A stretch of DNA of 64,000 nt from Nannobrachium achirus (Eukaryota; Chordata; Actinopteri; Myctophiformes; Myctophidae), in assembly GCA_963921795.1 (NCBI GenBank), contig OY997650.1, positions 19,267,862 through 19,331,861 on the forward strand, in the 5' to 3' direction. Below, piece after piece: positions 1 to 22,343 of the stretch. The notes beneath the pieces were generated by a model. It saw only the letters and a program-made list of their open reading frames with translations. It made no database searches and was not told the origin of the DNA. Both the position numbers and the translations under genes were made by a program. Positions within the stretch are counted from its first letter, which is position 1. The number at the start of each line of letters is the position of its first letter.

Positions 1-2629
1 GATGACGGTCTCATATAGGCTACCTGTTCATATTCTTTTTATGTTTTAAGCTATTTAAGTGATTAGTATGTTTTTTATGGGACAAGATGATGAAGTTGTC
101 AACCTTTCAAACCATTCCTTTTAAGGCTAATAGTTTGGATTGTAGCCCACTGCAGATTAATATAACAGTTTTATCTTTTGACAATCAACAGTTTCCTTAA
201 GGACCACAGGAATAGTTGTTCTGTTATGGGCGGTGTTTTGTTAATACCAGTGATATTACAACTGAGTTTTATCCGTTGTTTATCAGCCGTTGTTTATATT
301 TATCAGCCAAAATCAATGCCTAACCGGGGAGCATTAATGTGCTCTGCAAAAAGATCCCCAGTAGTATCTGAGAAGACTTAACTTTCAAGGAGGATGTAAC
401 AAATGCATGTCTACCAGTCTAATATCTTGTTCCAGAATCAGAAACTGAAGATTACAGTCCAGACATATGTTTCAGTGATATGTAATTCTCAACAGCTGTT
501 GTCCAGCGGACTGAAGCCAGCCCACTCTCTCTCCAAGTCTGCAAAATGAATTTGAAGATAATCATCACCGCACAGACTGTGCTGAGCTGGCTGAATGTCA
601 TCAAAAGGGGGGACACTGAGAATACACACTCTCTTACAGCAAACCTAAAGCCATTAAGAAATCTAATCAACAACTACTACTAAAGGTAGGCAAAGATTTT
701 AAATATTATAACTAAAGATTAGTTAAATAGATGAATAATATAGGAGACGTGCCCTACCTTCCTCCATCTGTGACAGTAAAAATTAAATTATCAACTTAAA
801 GATAGGGCAATAGATACGGGATAACTTCAGATATTTACATATACTACATAATGTCTAGACAACGATATCAGTTGCTTTTCATATAACCTGACCGCCGGCA
901 CTGACCCAACTTGTGGAAAAGTATAATAACATAAAGCATTTTCCCCACAAAAGTTGGAGAAACACTTGAAGGGCATACGTGCAATGTTCAGACACAATTC
1001 AGCTATTCACTAGACTAGACAGCTGTGGGTAAAGTTTAAAAGTCACAGAAACAACTCTCAACAAATAGGCCTACAGGATCTTTCTGGGAACTATAGTTAA
1101 AAATAGGAAATTGTTTCTAGAGCAAGGTTATTTTGACCAAAATAGCATCTAGACTCATTACAAACTATTATAAAAGAACCGCAGTGTGGAAATTTGTGTC
1201 CCCACTCCCCACATCAGAAAAGTGTTTTGTATGGTGTCATATACAGCTCACTGCCACTTAAATAAAAACAATGCACAAAGTATTACAGTATTTTATGGTC
1301 GGAAGTCAGTGCAGTCTGTAGACATTAAATAAATGCTCCCACTCCAACACATTTTGGAGAAAACACCTGATTTGTATTCATAAAAAGTTCTATTTATTTC
1401 AAAGTTCTTCTGTATTTGACTAACAGATTGTTTCTATGGGTAAACGCATGCTGAAAACACATGAATAATACATTTCTTACAATAATTGCTCAGCATCAAT
1501 GGCAGACACTGGTGAGTAGAACAAAGGTGAAGATTTCCACTCATTTAGGTTCCAGAGACCCCCCCCCCTCCCTCCCTCAAAAAAGAAAAAAACTAGCATA
1601 AAGAAACACAAAATGAGTTAGTTAGGCCAGTCCCGCTTTATAGGATTATAGTGTAGAGTCAAATCCACAAGAATCCAATGTGGCTTTTGGATAATCCCGT
1701 CAGAACAGGCAACTGTGCAACGCTACTACAGAACACCCAAGCCTGTTACCATTGATGAGACCCTATTGAAGGAAAGGATGAGATTTGACAGAAGAACAGA
1801 GGAGAAGCGCAATCCCTATTAAACAAAACGTCACATTCATTTCTACATGACTAAACAACTCTGTCAACAGCATGTGACATACGGTAGCACCACATGCCTT
1901 GTTTAAACAAAAAAGGATTATGAACTATTTACACAGATACAAAACTAGGTTGTTGTATTTTTTTCTTTTTTTGCCATATTGGAAAAATATATATTAATGA
2001 GCATACAGGCTACTCTTCCAGAGAACCTGAACCCATTAGGAAAGAAATATCACATTTAAAAACCCAATATATGTAAGCCTGTGCCTGTTCAAGTGGCCAT
2101 GAATATGCATACAAAAGTTCTATGCATGTCCGTGAGGTGAGGCTGAGGTAAAATGAAGCTCTGCTCCCAGTTACAGTCATCAATAATTGATGAGGGATAT
2201 TTTTCATATCTTCCTCCATCAATATGTTAATTAACCTAAAAGTCTGATTGTGACATTTTCCCTGATTAATGTAAAGCATGTGCTGCTTTGCTAAGTTAGT
2301 AGAGTGATAGGACCTGCACAGCTAGATCCATTTTTACATTCTAAGAAAGTAAAAATAGATTCGTATGGACCCTTGCAGGTTCCATTTTTACTCTGTCAGA
2401 GTTCAATGAATGGCTAGGATTGTACTGTGTGGTAGCTGGTATGTTTGAAATATGAATTGTTGGCATATTAATATTATGTTATTGTGAGTGATTCAGAACC
2501 ATAACTGCATGGACCATCCTGAACGGTAAAATCCTCAGTGATCATTTATCCATTTGTAACAATGAGAGTGTAAATGTTAAATTGACACTGATGACTTTAC
2601 TGCGTGTGACAGACACATTACAGTGCATA
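1..2629. other. pcbp4 3' UTR and downstream flank, no gene seen
   Basis: AT-rich sequence with no coding exon I can support. The part next to 2630 should be pcbp4 3' UTR. The rest is intergenic, with short homopolymers (for example C/T-rich at 1559-1577). Confidence 0.5.
1393..1398 (-). promoter_or_regulatory. Candidate polyadenylation signal of pcbp4
   Basis: AATAAA on the minus strand (tttatt on plus), about 1.2 kb past the pcbp4 stop codon. It is a canonical hexamer in the right orientation, but transcript data are not available and other sites could be used. Confidence 0.35.
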
Positions 2630-12737
<10,108 letters not shown>

Positions 12738-12768
12738 GGTCAGTGTATTCCAAGCTTCAAAGTAAACT

Positions 12769-14314
12769 CTGTGGACAGACAATAATGGTTGTGGAGAACC
12801 TCCAGAGTGTAAAGGAAATGTTTGGATATTTCAGGCTGTGTGGTAATCTTTCACCTCTAAAATGAAAATGAATGACTACTTAGAGCATTGCCATCCAAGT
12901 AGTCATTCATTAAAGAAAACAAGTATTCATTTGGATATAATTTACAAAATTAATGCAGGAACGAATTACTCATTTCAGGATAAGCATTAAACCAGCAGCA
13001 AGTGCCCTTGTCTTTTACTTTGACCACATTTTAAACATGTGGTAGAAACCTATGATGCAGTTGCTTGAGTCGACATGAATGTATTCAAAATAAATCCCTT
13101 TACTTATTCATCCTTTCAGAGTAAAGCTCACACGCTGTATGCTAATACTGGCATTCCACTTTCTGCGACCATGTCTGTGACCGTGGTCAAGATAAGCCTA
13201 TCCTTAGGTGTGAGGACTGTGCCATTGGTTTTTAGCTAAATACAACTTGTGTGACTGCCGTTTATTAGATGAGTCACAAAACAGGAGCCATTTTGTTTTC
13301 TACGGGGGCTGAAGATCAAGTGACATCTGTGTGACCGTCTCCCAAAGGAGCTTCTTAATCTCACACTGAGAGGATACAATGTCCCACTGTTCACATGTCG
13401 AATGCATCATATTTGCAGAGCCATGAAGGAATGTCTCTATATGCTGGCAACAGAGTTGCAGCACCGTAGCATTACATTTAAGGAGGACAGTGGTCCTGCA
13501 GGACCAGGAAGTGGACTTGTATTCATTACTACACGAACCCTAGCGTCCCTTTTCTGGGCATGCCATAATGGGCAAACATTCTGCAACAATACTAAGGAGA
13601 TCTTTAAAAGGTTAAAAGTGGATGATCAATAAATGGATCCAAGCTGTTCCACAAATAAGTCGCTTTCCCACAACTTTGATTCTGGCTCGGCTGAATCAGC
13701 TTGCCTGAATCAGCTCGCCTTTCTTCATTTTCCACTGCAGAATGTACCACCTCAATGTTGCTGGCTGTCATAGCGGCATCATAGCTAAAGCTTATGTTGT
13801 CTGGAAACTATCTACTTCATCTGTACAGTCCAACAAAGACACCTTTTGTAAATGATTGCATCAACTAGCTGGAAACCTTGATGGAAGTGATAGCAAAAAA
13901 GTGCAAGGTAGCAAACAGGCTTTTTTGTTATTCTTTGTTTTTTTTAACTGGTCACAGGTAGTGGTACTGTGCAAAGATTTATTTTAGACATGTGGATGGA
14001 GTATGTATAGGTACTGTAAGAATCGTTGCCACCAGCCAAATATTGCAATGCTACAAACAAATTTCCTGGAACCATGGAGATGTACAGTTAGAGTATAGAC
14101 TACATACAACAAAAGTTAACAAGAGTTAAACTAATACTGGGGTTTTTACTGGGGATTTCATTGATGAATCTCATTAGATACTCACACAAATCAGTGAATA
14201 ATGAGTTCTTTGCCGCCATTCCACACCTAAGAAAAGATGAAAATCACACCCGTGTGAACTGAGCGGTGGTTGTGGAGGCTGTGGGGGGGGGGACTTGCTG
14301 ACCCACCCTTCCCC

Positions 14315-14362
<48 letters not shown>

Positions 14363-17176
14363 TGTGTGTGAGAACAACAGCGCCCCTCCCTTAACATGTG
14401 TGGTCAGAAAAGGTACTGCAGGCTTGAGGCTACATACAGACACGCACACACACACGCACGCATACACACACGGCCACGTATAGGAGACGGTGTGACCACC
14501 GCTCAAAAATGGGTTGATACAAGCATGGGCAATGGGATTAAGGTTCAAAATCAGATATTATTATAATGAGAATCATTATCTGTGCAATGCAGGTATCTTA
14601 AATAAATTGCTTTAGTGAGCAAATTGTGAGTGGCGATTTAACTATTCTTAAAATAATGTAGGCCTACTAGGCCTAAATGGGCCTAAAATAAGACCCTGGA
14701 TTTCTAGGTTTACTGAAAAACCATCTCCTTGTACAGTACCATTGTCAATATCCCCAGATAGAAGTAAACATTAATCTACACAATAATGCTGTGTTATTTT
14801 TCTTATTTATGTGTGTAATTGTATAGTTACAGTGTGCATCAAACAAAAACGGCAACATCACCGTCTAATCCTATAGGCCAGGATTTATTTTAGCTAACGC
14901 TAACACCCTTTTGACCCATTTCTGTCACCTCTAACATGTCAGCGTGCACTGAAGACTTTAGAACAAAACACTACAAACCACAAAGAACACATGATATTAA
15001 GACAATGTAACTCAACTCCCAACACACCGACTCTGTCAGAAACGTGCAGCAAATAAATAGAGCATTAATTGTTTATCAACACGTGTTTTTAGTTTTCTTT
15101 TTTTCAATTTTAGTTTTTTTGCGGGTTATATGAAAGTGGATTATTGTTAGGGCTTTTTTGTTCTAATAAATCTAATCACTTTGTAAAACAAACAATCAAA
15201 GAAATGCTGAATCATTTGAAGATAACAGGGTGGGATTACATCCTCCATAATGCCACTAATTCGTAAAACAAAGGACTTAAGATACTGTAGCAGCCGGTAT
15301 GATTTCCACAAATGCAATGTTAGGTATATCCTTTTTTAATATCACATACGGTATAGTATTCTATGATTGATATTGCTCCCTGGATAGCTACATAAATGTT
15401 ATATCTGTTAAATCTGCAATTCATAAATCTGTGTGAATAAAAATGTTAATACAATATAACTAACACAATTGCAGGGTTGGAGGTGAATTCTCTGCATGCT
15501 CATATCCTGTGGTCGGGTACGTCCACTACTGATTGACAAATTTGAAGAGAAATATCTCGCCTTCCGAACTAGTAAACTCTGTTATGGCTCAACAGTAGCA
15601 ATGTCAGCAGACAGTGGGACAAAGTTACCGATTGCTGCTTTAAGTTTTATTTCTGAGCTTGCACATATCAAGCTACACATGGGGCCTACCAGGCCATTGC
15701 ATTCCATCCAAAAGACAGAAATCGTAAAGATAAAGGATTTGACTAATGGGGCAAATAATCTGTCTCAAATCAAATTTACAGTAGTCAATGTATTTGACAC
15801 AAAAAACACCTGTCTTTAACCTAGGGCCTATTTGTGTAAAACATTTCTGAGAGCAATGATCAACAGATAAATCTACAGAAAAGCAAAGACTTTACAGCTT
15901 ACTTCACAAAGATTACATTGTCTAGATAAAAGCCAATTACTGTAAAATAATTCTGAATTTTAAGCATGTAAAGTAACTAAAACTCAATCCTATTCCAGCC
16001 TGCAGTATTGTTGCAAGAAGAAATCCTAGCAGTTAAGAGCCTGTGTGTGACTGAAGGGCCTGTAATGCGACAACAATGAGTTGTATAAAGTACTGACCTT
16101 CTATTTGATTATGCTGGTTGCGCTTCTTTACTCGTGGTATCTTCTGAATGAATGCCCGTTCAGTTTGGAGGTTGTGTATATGTTTGTCCCCTTTGTTGTC
16201 GGCTATTGGGCAGAGAGTGGACAGATGGCTCCCTGTGCCCTCAGACCGGCTGGAGTGAGGCTGGCTTTGCTATTAGTCCCTCAGCTTAGCCCAAGATAAG
16301 CCCCTACGCAGGGCAAGGGAACCCACATCTCTTGCCTAATTCTCCCTGTCAGTGTTATTGGCGTTCCTCTGAAGACAGACCCGCTTGCTGAAGAGGCCTG
16401 AGGGTAAGTCAACGTGGATCTTCGGCGGGACGCTGTCCAAATCAGAGAGGGCATGCTACAGTCGAAGACAGATATGGCCAAACGGGGAGGTCTACCCTTC
16501 TGCAGAAACCGAAAACAAATGCAGGGACATTGCTTGGTGGGGGGGAAAAAATAGAAGCGTTGTTAACTGATGTGGCCTTGTGACTAATGTCTGTGCTTGA
16601 CTGCTGCACTGATCATTAGATTCTCAGAGAGCGCTTCCTGCTTCCACGGGGCCAGATTTTCTCTAAAAATAAATCCCTCTGTATGAAGTCGGTGCTTTGT
16701 ACAAGACAGTCGTGGCACATAAACACCCGACTAATTGAGGAGCAGGGAGGGCAATGACATATTTGAGGTGTTTAGTTTTGTTAAGTACAATGTCTTCATG
16801 GGGTGCTTCGAACCCCGTTCCCTCCACCAGCCCTTCCCCCACCCCACACCAAGCCCTTGTGTCCCAGTAATGAGGCCATAGTGGATACAATACAACCCTT
16901 CTGCAGAGAAAAGGGCATTCAGTTGAGCTTCAAAATCGCAAAGGAAATGAATCAGCGAAGCATAAGTGGCATATTTAATTACTTTTCACTGCATTGCACG
17001 AAGACAATGATGGCTGCTGTGAGCCTCATGGCAGACTCCCTCAGACTAAGTGCTCTGGCCTTCCTTCCTACATCTAATACAACAGACTGCAGACATTAGG
17101 CTCATGTCGAAACTGTAACTACTGAGAGTTACACTTATAATATATATACAATTGTGAAGTGGGTGGGTGATGTGAT
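12769..17176. other. Gene-poor region upstream of pcbp4
   Basis: No coding exon I can defend. It contains a (TG)n tract at 14318-14370 and AT-rich unique sequence. It may hold 5' non-coding exons and the promoter of pcbp4, because the first coding exon begins at an apparent 3' splice site, but none can be identified from sequence alone. Confidence 0.4.
14318..14370 (+). repeat. (TG)n microsatellite
   Basis: About 25 TG units preceded by G/C homopolymers. Confidence 0.9.
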
Positions 17177-18657
17177 CCTTTTTTAGATTTTCTTGAGTCT
17201 CACCCCCCAATTATGTTCCAATGTACAAAAAACTGCTTTGGTTAGAATTTGGTTGAATTTCAAGCATATTTAGAGGTAGCTCAATCAAGTCAAAGATTGT
17301 ACATTTTATTGGTCAAAATCAAAATCAATTGCACTGCAGGCACATTTAAGTTATACATTACACATTATTCTTATACTAAGCACAGAAATTATATTTTTTA
17401 AGCTTACAAATCTAAACACAAATCTAATTACATGTTTGTCATATGTCAAACCAGAATTAATGTATTGTAGGAAATAGCAAAGCAAAGAATGACAAATTGC
17501 TATTTTTCATTTTACGTGCACAATGACATGTCTCTATTGCACACTCTTCAATCATACTCACAACACACAACAAGCACACAGCCCCACTTCCTTGTTTACC
17601 CCCAAAACCCCTGAAAGTCACTGCAGTATAGTAATTCAGTAGTTACTGATCAATTAAAGTTTGTTTACGGCTATCGGGATACTTCGTTGCTGGAATATTC
17701 ATCAATAAATGCTGAGGTGTCTAAAGCTGCTTCTCAAAAGTTTTCCAATCACTTATGGTATTTGGCCCCAGAGATCGTTTGCATTGTTTGACAGTCAAGT
17801 GAGCGCACAAACGAAGAGGCTGATGGTGAGAGCCATGAAAGATGGCAATGAAGATGATGAACAGGGGCATATGAAGAGAATTACTGTTGACCTTGGAACA
17901 ATTGCAAGGAAGAACATGGAAGATTTTGTGTCTCCCAAATCCAAGGTGCTTTTCAAAATGATAGATCTCCCAGATGACTTCCTTGACGTTGATCCCAATG
18001 AGTGGGAGCCCAGGGTGGACTACCAAGAAGCTCTGGCTGTAGTGAAGGCGATGAATGTTGTCAATGATCATGCAGAGTGTGGGGTTGCCCTAATACAAGA
18101 ATATTGTGGTCTCATTACTAAAGATGAGTCCCAACTCCAATTCCTGCTGCAAATTGTGCAGAACCATCGGCACAAGTATCCCGATAGCCGTAAACAAACT
18201 TTAATTGATCAGTAACTACTGAATTACTATACTGCAGTGACTTTCAGGGATTTTGGGGGTAAACAAGGAAGTGGGGCTGTTTGCTTGTTGAGTGTTGTGA
18301 GTATGATTGAAGAGTGTGTGCACGTTATATGAAAAATAGCAATTTGTCATTCTTTGCTTTGCTATTTCCTACAATACATTAATTCTGGTTTGACATATGA
18401 CAAACATGTAATTAGATTTGTGTTTAGATTTGTAAGCTTAAAAAATATAATTTCTGTGCTTAGTATAAGAATAATGTGTAATGTATAACTTAAATGTGCC
18501 TGCAGTGCAATTCGATTTTGACCAATAAAATGTACAATCTTTGACTTGATTGAGCTACCTCTAAATATGCTTGAAATTCAACCAAATTTTAACCAAAGCA
18601 GTTTGTTGTACATTGGAACATAATTGGGGGGTGAGACTCAAGAAAATCTAAAAAAGG
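17177..18657. mobile_element. Foldback (long inverted repeat) element carrying an ORF
   Basis: The left arm 17177-17684 (508 bp) and right arm 18174-18657 (484 bp) are inverted copies differing by a few substitutions and small indels: a 6-bp AAAATC duplication near 17320 and about 20 bp near 17520. The outer termini read CCTTTTTTAGATTTTC and its complement. The flanks differ (tgatgtgat against taatttaag), so no target duplication is visible. The central ~490 bp is not inverted and holds most of the ORF at 17709-18215. A foldback or composite element derived from a DNA transposon is the simplest reading. The family is unknown to me. Confidence 0.8.
17709..18215 (+). CDS. 168-codon ORF inside the foldback element, likely transposon-protein C-terminal fragment
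   Basis: Uninterrupted ORF from ATG at 17709 to TAA at 18213-18215. The stop and roughly the last 13 codons lie inside the right inverted arm. The product is acidic in the middle (MKDGNEDDEQGHMKR). It then contains a block DFVSPKSKVLFKMIDLP, followed by NVVNDHAECGVALIQEY and a KYPDSRKQTLI tail. From memory, 'VVNDxAERGvxLiqxf ... rxKfPdxxK' is a C-terminal signature of repeat-associated ORFs in fish and invertebrates. Here the usual R of AERG is C. I cannot name the transposon superfamily. No intron signal or host promoter is evident. It is probably a truncated transposase-type protein, and whether it is expressed is unknown. Confidence 0.5.
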   Translation: MLRCLKLLLKSFPITYGIWPQRSFALFDSQVSAQTKRLMVRAMKDGNEDDEQGHMKRITVDLGTIARKNMEDFVSPKSKVLFKMIDLPDDFLDVDPNEWEPRVDYQEALAVVKAMNVVNDHAECGVALIQEYCGLITKDESQLQFLLQIVQNHRHKYPDSRKQTLIDQ

Positions 18658-18905
18658 TAATTTAAGATCCACCCTAGGGGTGGGGTTGGGTGTGGGTTTT
18701 CTTACTTTTAAATGAATTATTACACAGACAGTACTATAAGTGCACCTTCAACATTGCCAGTATTATTGTTAAAATGCAATATACCAGTTTTGCTTAACTG
18801 GCGTATTGCATTTTAGCAAGATAACATCATTACTCCATGTCACATAGCTAAATTATTTCTATTGAGTATTTTAGAAGTGTCACTTCTGGCATTGCGTGCA
18901 AAAGC

Positions 18906-18915
18906 CTGTGTGTGT

Positions 18916-19009
<94 letters not shown>
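18906..19009 (+). repeat. (GT)n microsatellite
   Basis: About 50 GT units with one TC interruption near the start. Confidence 0.95.
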
Positions 19010-19011
<2 letters not shown>

Positions 19012-19395
19012 TATTGTGAAGATCTCACCCACATTGTTATCTTGCCTTCTTTGTCTATGTGTTTTCCCTCGTGTGGGACATGGGGGGGCAGGAGACTCTC
19101 GGACACCTATATGAAACCAGCCAACGTCAAAGTTAGATGGAGGCCTTAGAAAGGCCAGAGTAGAACATAGCTGTCCTCTCACTCTCTCCTGGATTACTGT
19201 ACGTGTTTTGGTTAATTGTGGGGTTTATTAAACCCTCAAGACTTGGTAAGTATAATGTTCCGACACAGAATTTGGATGCTGGGGTTCAAGTGGTTAAGGT
19301 TTTAGAATTCAAAACCACCCCTACGCCACCTTTTTCACCCATCACAATGAACATGCATGCATTCACCCCTGATCCAACTGACTGACAGACAGACA

Positions 19396-19429
19396 CACAC
19401 GCATGCACGCTTGAGTGCGTGCGTGCAAA

Positions 19430-19504
<75 letters not shown>
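19396..19504 (+). repeat. Compound (ACGC)n-(AC)n microsatellite
   Basis: ACGC tetranucleotide units run into pure AC at about 19472. This alternating purine-pyrimidine tract has Z-DNA potential. Confidence 0.95.
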
Positions 19505-19507
<3 letters not shown>

Positions 19508-20398
19508 TTTGCTTATGGTTGCTCATCAAATCTGATGATGACGTTCACTTATATCTTCCGAAATAGTATCAAATCCTGGAATAAATTACTTACCAAAACA
19601 TTTCTTCACCAATGTGTTTGTAAAGGTGTCTTGTAACACATCTCACAAAGAGTGAAATTCAGTTTCCCTAGGAGAATCCCTTACAGCTGCTGAAAGTTGG
19701 GGCCCCATTAAATTAACTATACAGGATAAAACACACCAAAATATGTGTGTGGGGTCAAACAAAGGTTTTTTCATGATTCCGAATCCATTGGAAGCATTTG
19801 TTTTTGACGAAAAACATTCCTTGGGCAAAAATTGCCCCACAAAACTATGGTTTAGGGATGAGTCATCACTTTTCACAGTTTTGTGGGAGCCGCCCTTACT
19901 CCAAGGAATGTTATAGTATATGGGGTGGCAGTGGCAACGGCAACCGTGAGTGTGTTCCTCCTGAGTCTCCTCTCCTGAATCCTGGCTGTCTTTTGCTCCT
20001 CCAGCATGCGGGTACCATCCATGCAGCTGATGCCAGGTGTTAAGGTCAGCAGCATGCAGCAACATCCTCCAGGGCCTCAGGATCTGATTTTACACTTCCA
20101 TAATGCGGTCTTCAGCTGGTCTTTGTAGCGCTTCTTCTGTCCTCCAGCTAAGCCTTGCCCATGATGTAGTTGGCGGTATAACATATGTGAGGCAGGCAGT
20201 TGGAGGGCATCCTTACTAATGGACCATGTCCAGTAGTAAGGATGGTGCTGGGAGATCGTATAGCCTCAATACTCCTGCAATTGTTCTTTGAGAGAATTTC
20301 AGAATGAGGCACACAATCACGCCAGGTCATTCCCAGGATGCGCTGAAGCAGCGTATGTGGAACTGCTCTAGGGCCTTGATGTTACCCAGGCTTCTCTC

Positions 20399-20590
<192 letters not shown>

Positions 20591-20784
20591 TAAAAACATG
20601 GCACTTCAAAAAGGTTGCTGACCCCTGGTCTACACAATCAGGTCAAATCTTGAAAGATGCCTGCATTATGATGATTGAAGCAGTCACACCTGGACTGAAC
20701 CAAACTAACTGAAGTCACTGAAGTGTGACTACACCATCAGTCCCCCACACACATATTCAGGTTACTGTCCTGTCTCTCCTTTGG

Positions 20785-21216
20785 TTCTCAACTTTTTCAG
20801 GCTGTTACCCCCAAAATAACCATATTTTAACTGGGGACCCTTCCACCCTGACAAGCACTTAGTTGATGCATTACATTTTGTATAGCATGCATGGTTCTAT
20901 TGTGAAAAAACAGATCTACATACTCACAACGCCTCGCGTTGCGAGATCGGCAATTTTCACAATTTCTGCCTCTAATATATGACAATTTGGCCAATGTTCA
21001 ATTTGTCATTTTAGAGGTATTAAAAAGTCCTTAAATTGTCACTTTGGAAATGGGCAGATAACCTCTATAGGCTACACTTAAACTTTATGTTGGTTTGTTT
21101 ACTGATGAGAGAGAAAACAAAATGTTGCGCATTAAGTTAATCATCTAGGGACCCCCCCAAAATAATGTGTGGACCCCCCTGGGATTCCGACCCACAGGTT
21201 GAGAACCACTGCTTTA
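20785..21216. mobile_element. hAT-type MITE with internal hairpin
   Basis: The left end is GGTTCTCAACTTTTTCAGG and the right end GGTTGAGAACCACTG, matching the teleost/vertebrate 'CAGTGGTTCTCAACC' hAT termini. 'ACCCCCAAAATAA' blocks lie inside each end. A short palindrome (20909-20963) is nested within it. Confidence 0.65.
20909..20963. repeat. Short hairpin family, copy 2
   Basis: ATTGTGAAAA...CAGATCT...CAACGC pairs imperfectly with GCGTTGCGAGATCGG...TTTTCACAAT. Confidence 0.6.
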
Positions 21217-21692
21217 GAGCGTCAGTCTGCAGACCATGTCAATGGGTTTCAGGGGTGAAAGTGAGATTTTGAGATTTTGGTTAAAAACAAGTGTTAAAAA
21301 GTGCTACATTTTGTTTTTTCATGGGTCTGACTCATCTCTCCAGCTCTTTATTTTGTATTTGCAGGCCTACCATTTATCCAATCAGGAGAGTGAACTCATA
21401 TACAGCAGGATACAGCCATCAAGTTGAATTGGAAGTGACAAGATACAATTGGAACTGGAACACTATAAATTTGAAGCTGATGAATGAATGATATTTGTGG
21501 AGTTCGTTGTCCTGATTGGATACAATTGTATAGACCAATTAACTGAAAATGTATTTTCTGTTTGTGTTTACCGAAAATCGGTAGAGGTGCAGAGAGACCT
21601 CTACTGAACAATGATCAGAATATAAGAAAATCTTTCTTTTCTTCTTTTAACATTAATCCTTACCATAACCTCATGAAACCATGAAACTTCTG

Positions 21693-21732
21693 CACACACG
21701 CACGCACGCACACACACACACGCACGCACGCA

Positions 21733-21782
<50 letters not shown>
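21693..21782 (+). repeat. Compound (CACG)n/(CA)n microsatellite
   Basis: CACG and CA units alternate, then run into pure CA. Confidence 0.95.
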
Positions 21783-21785
<3 letters not shown>

Positions 21786-22343
21786 CGTGTGAATGTTTGA
21801 CATGTTGGGTTGCCTACTGTGTCGTCGACTCGATCGTATCTGTCTGTGAACTGTCTGGGAAGGCGAGGACCTTGATCTTACCTGCGTGCTGCATGTAGCC
21901 TATGTTCCAAAAGGGTAAACGATTACAAACACGCACAGAGAGTGTTGAGACATGTAACCGAAGTCTGCTCTGCTTTGTGTTTTTTGACCGTTTAATGCAT
22001 GTATACAACCTAACCTACCTAACCATTAGCCTACAAGCCTTAACATTTCATCAGCATTGGTAGTTTTATGTTTCATTTGCAGTGCCAGTTTAATAATCTG
22101 TCGCATGACTGACAAGTTTATGCTTCCTGTTTATTTACAGAGGAATGCAGGCAGGGTTAATCATTTCGTCACGAACTCGTGAAGACCCAGAGAGACAGCG
22201 GGTGAAAGGGTCGATTTGGTATAATGAACTTAACCATTTCAATGAGTAGACCGTCTCTTTAAAAGCGATTTAACGTCCAAATACTTCTTCGGGCGTTTCT
22301 TTCTTCGGCTCTGCTTTGCGATCAATGCACAACAAGGTCAGAA

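Noticed and set aside
13402-13632. 76-codon ORF in the pcbp4 upstream region
   Set aside because: No domain or splice context seen; length is unremarkable.
15496-15819. 107-codon plus-strand ORF upstream of pcbp4
   Set aside because: No recognisable motif, no splice partners, AT-rich composition like the surrounding intergenic sequence.
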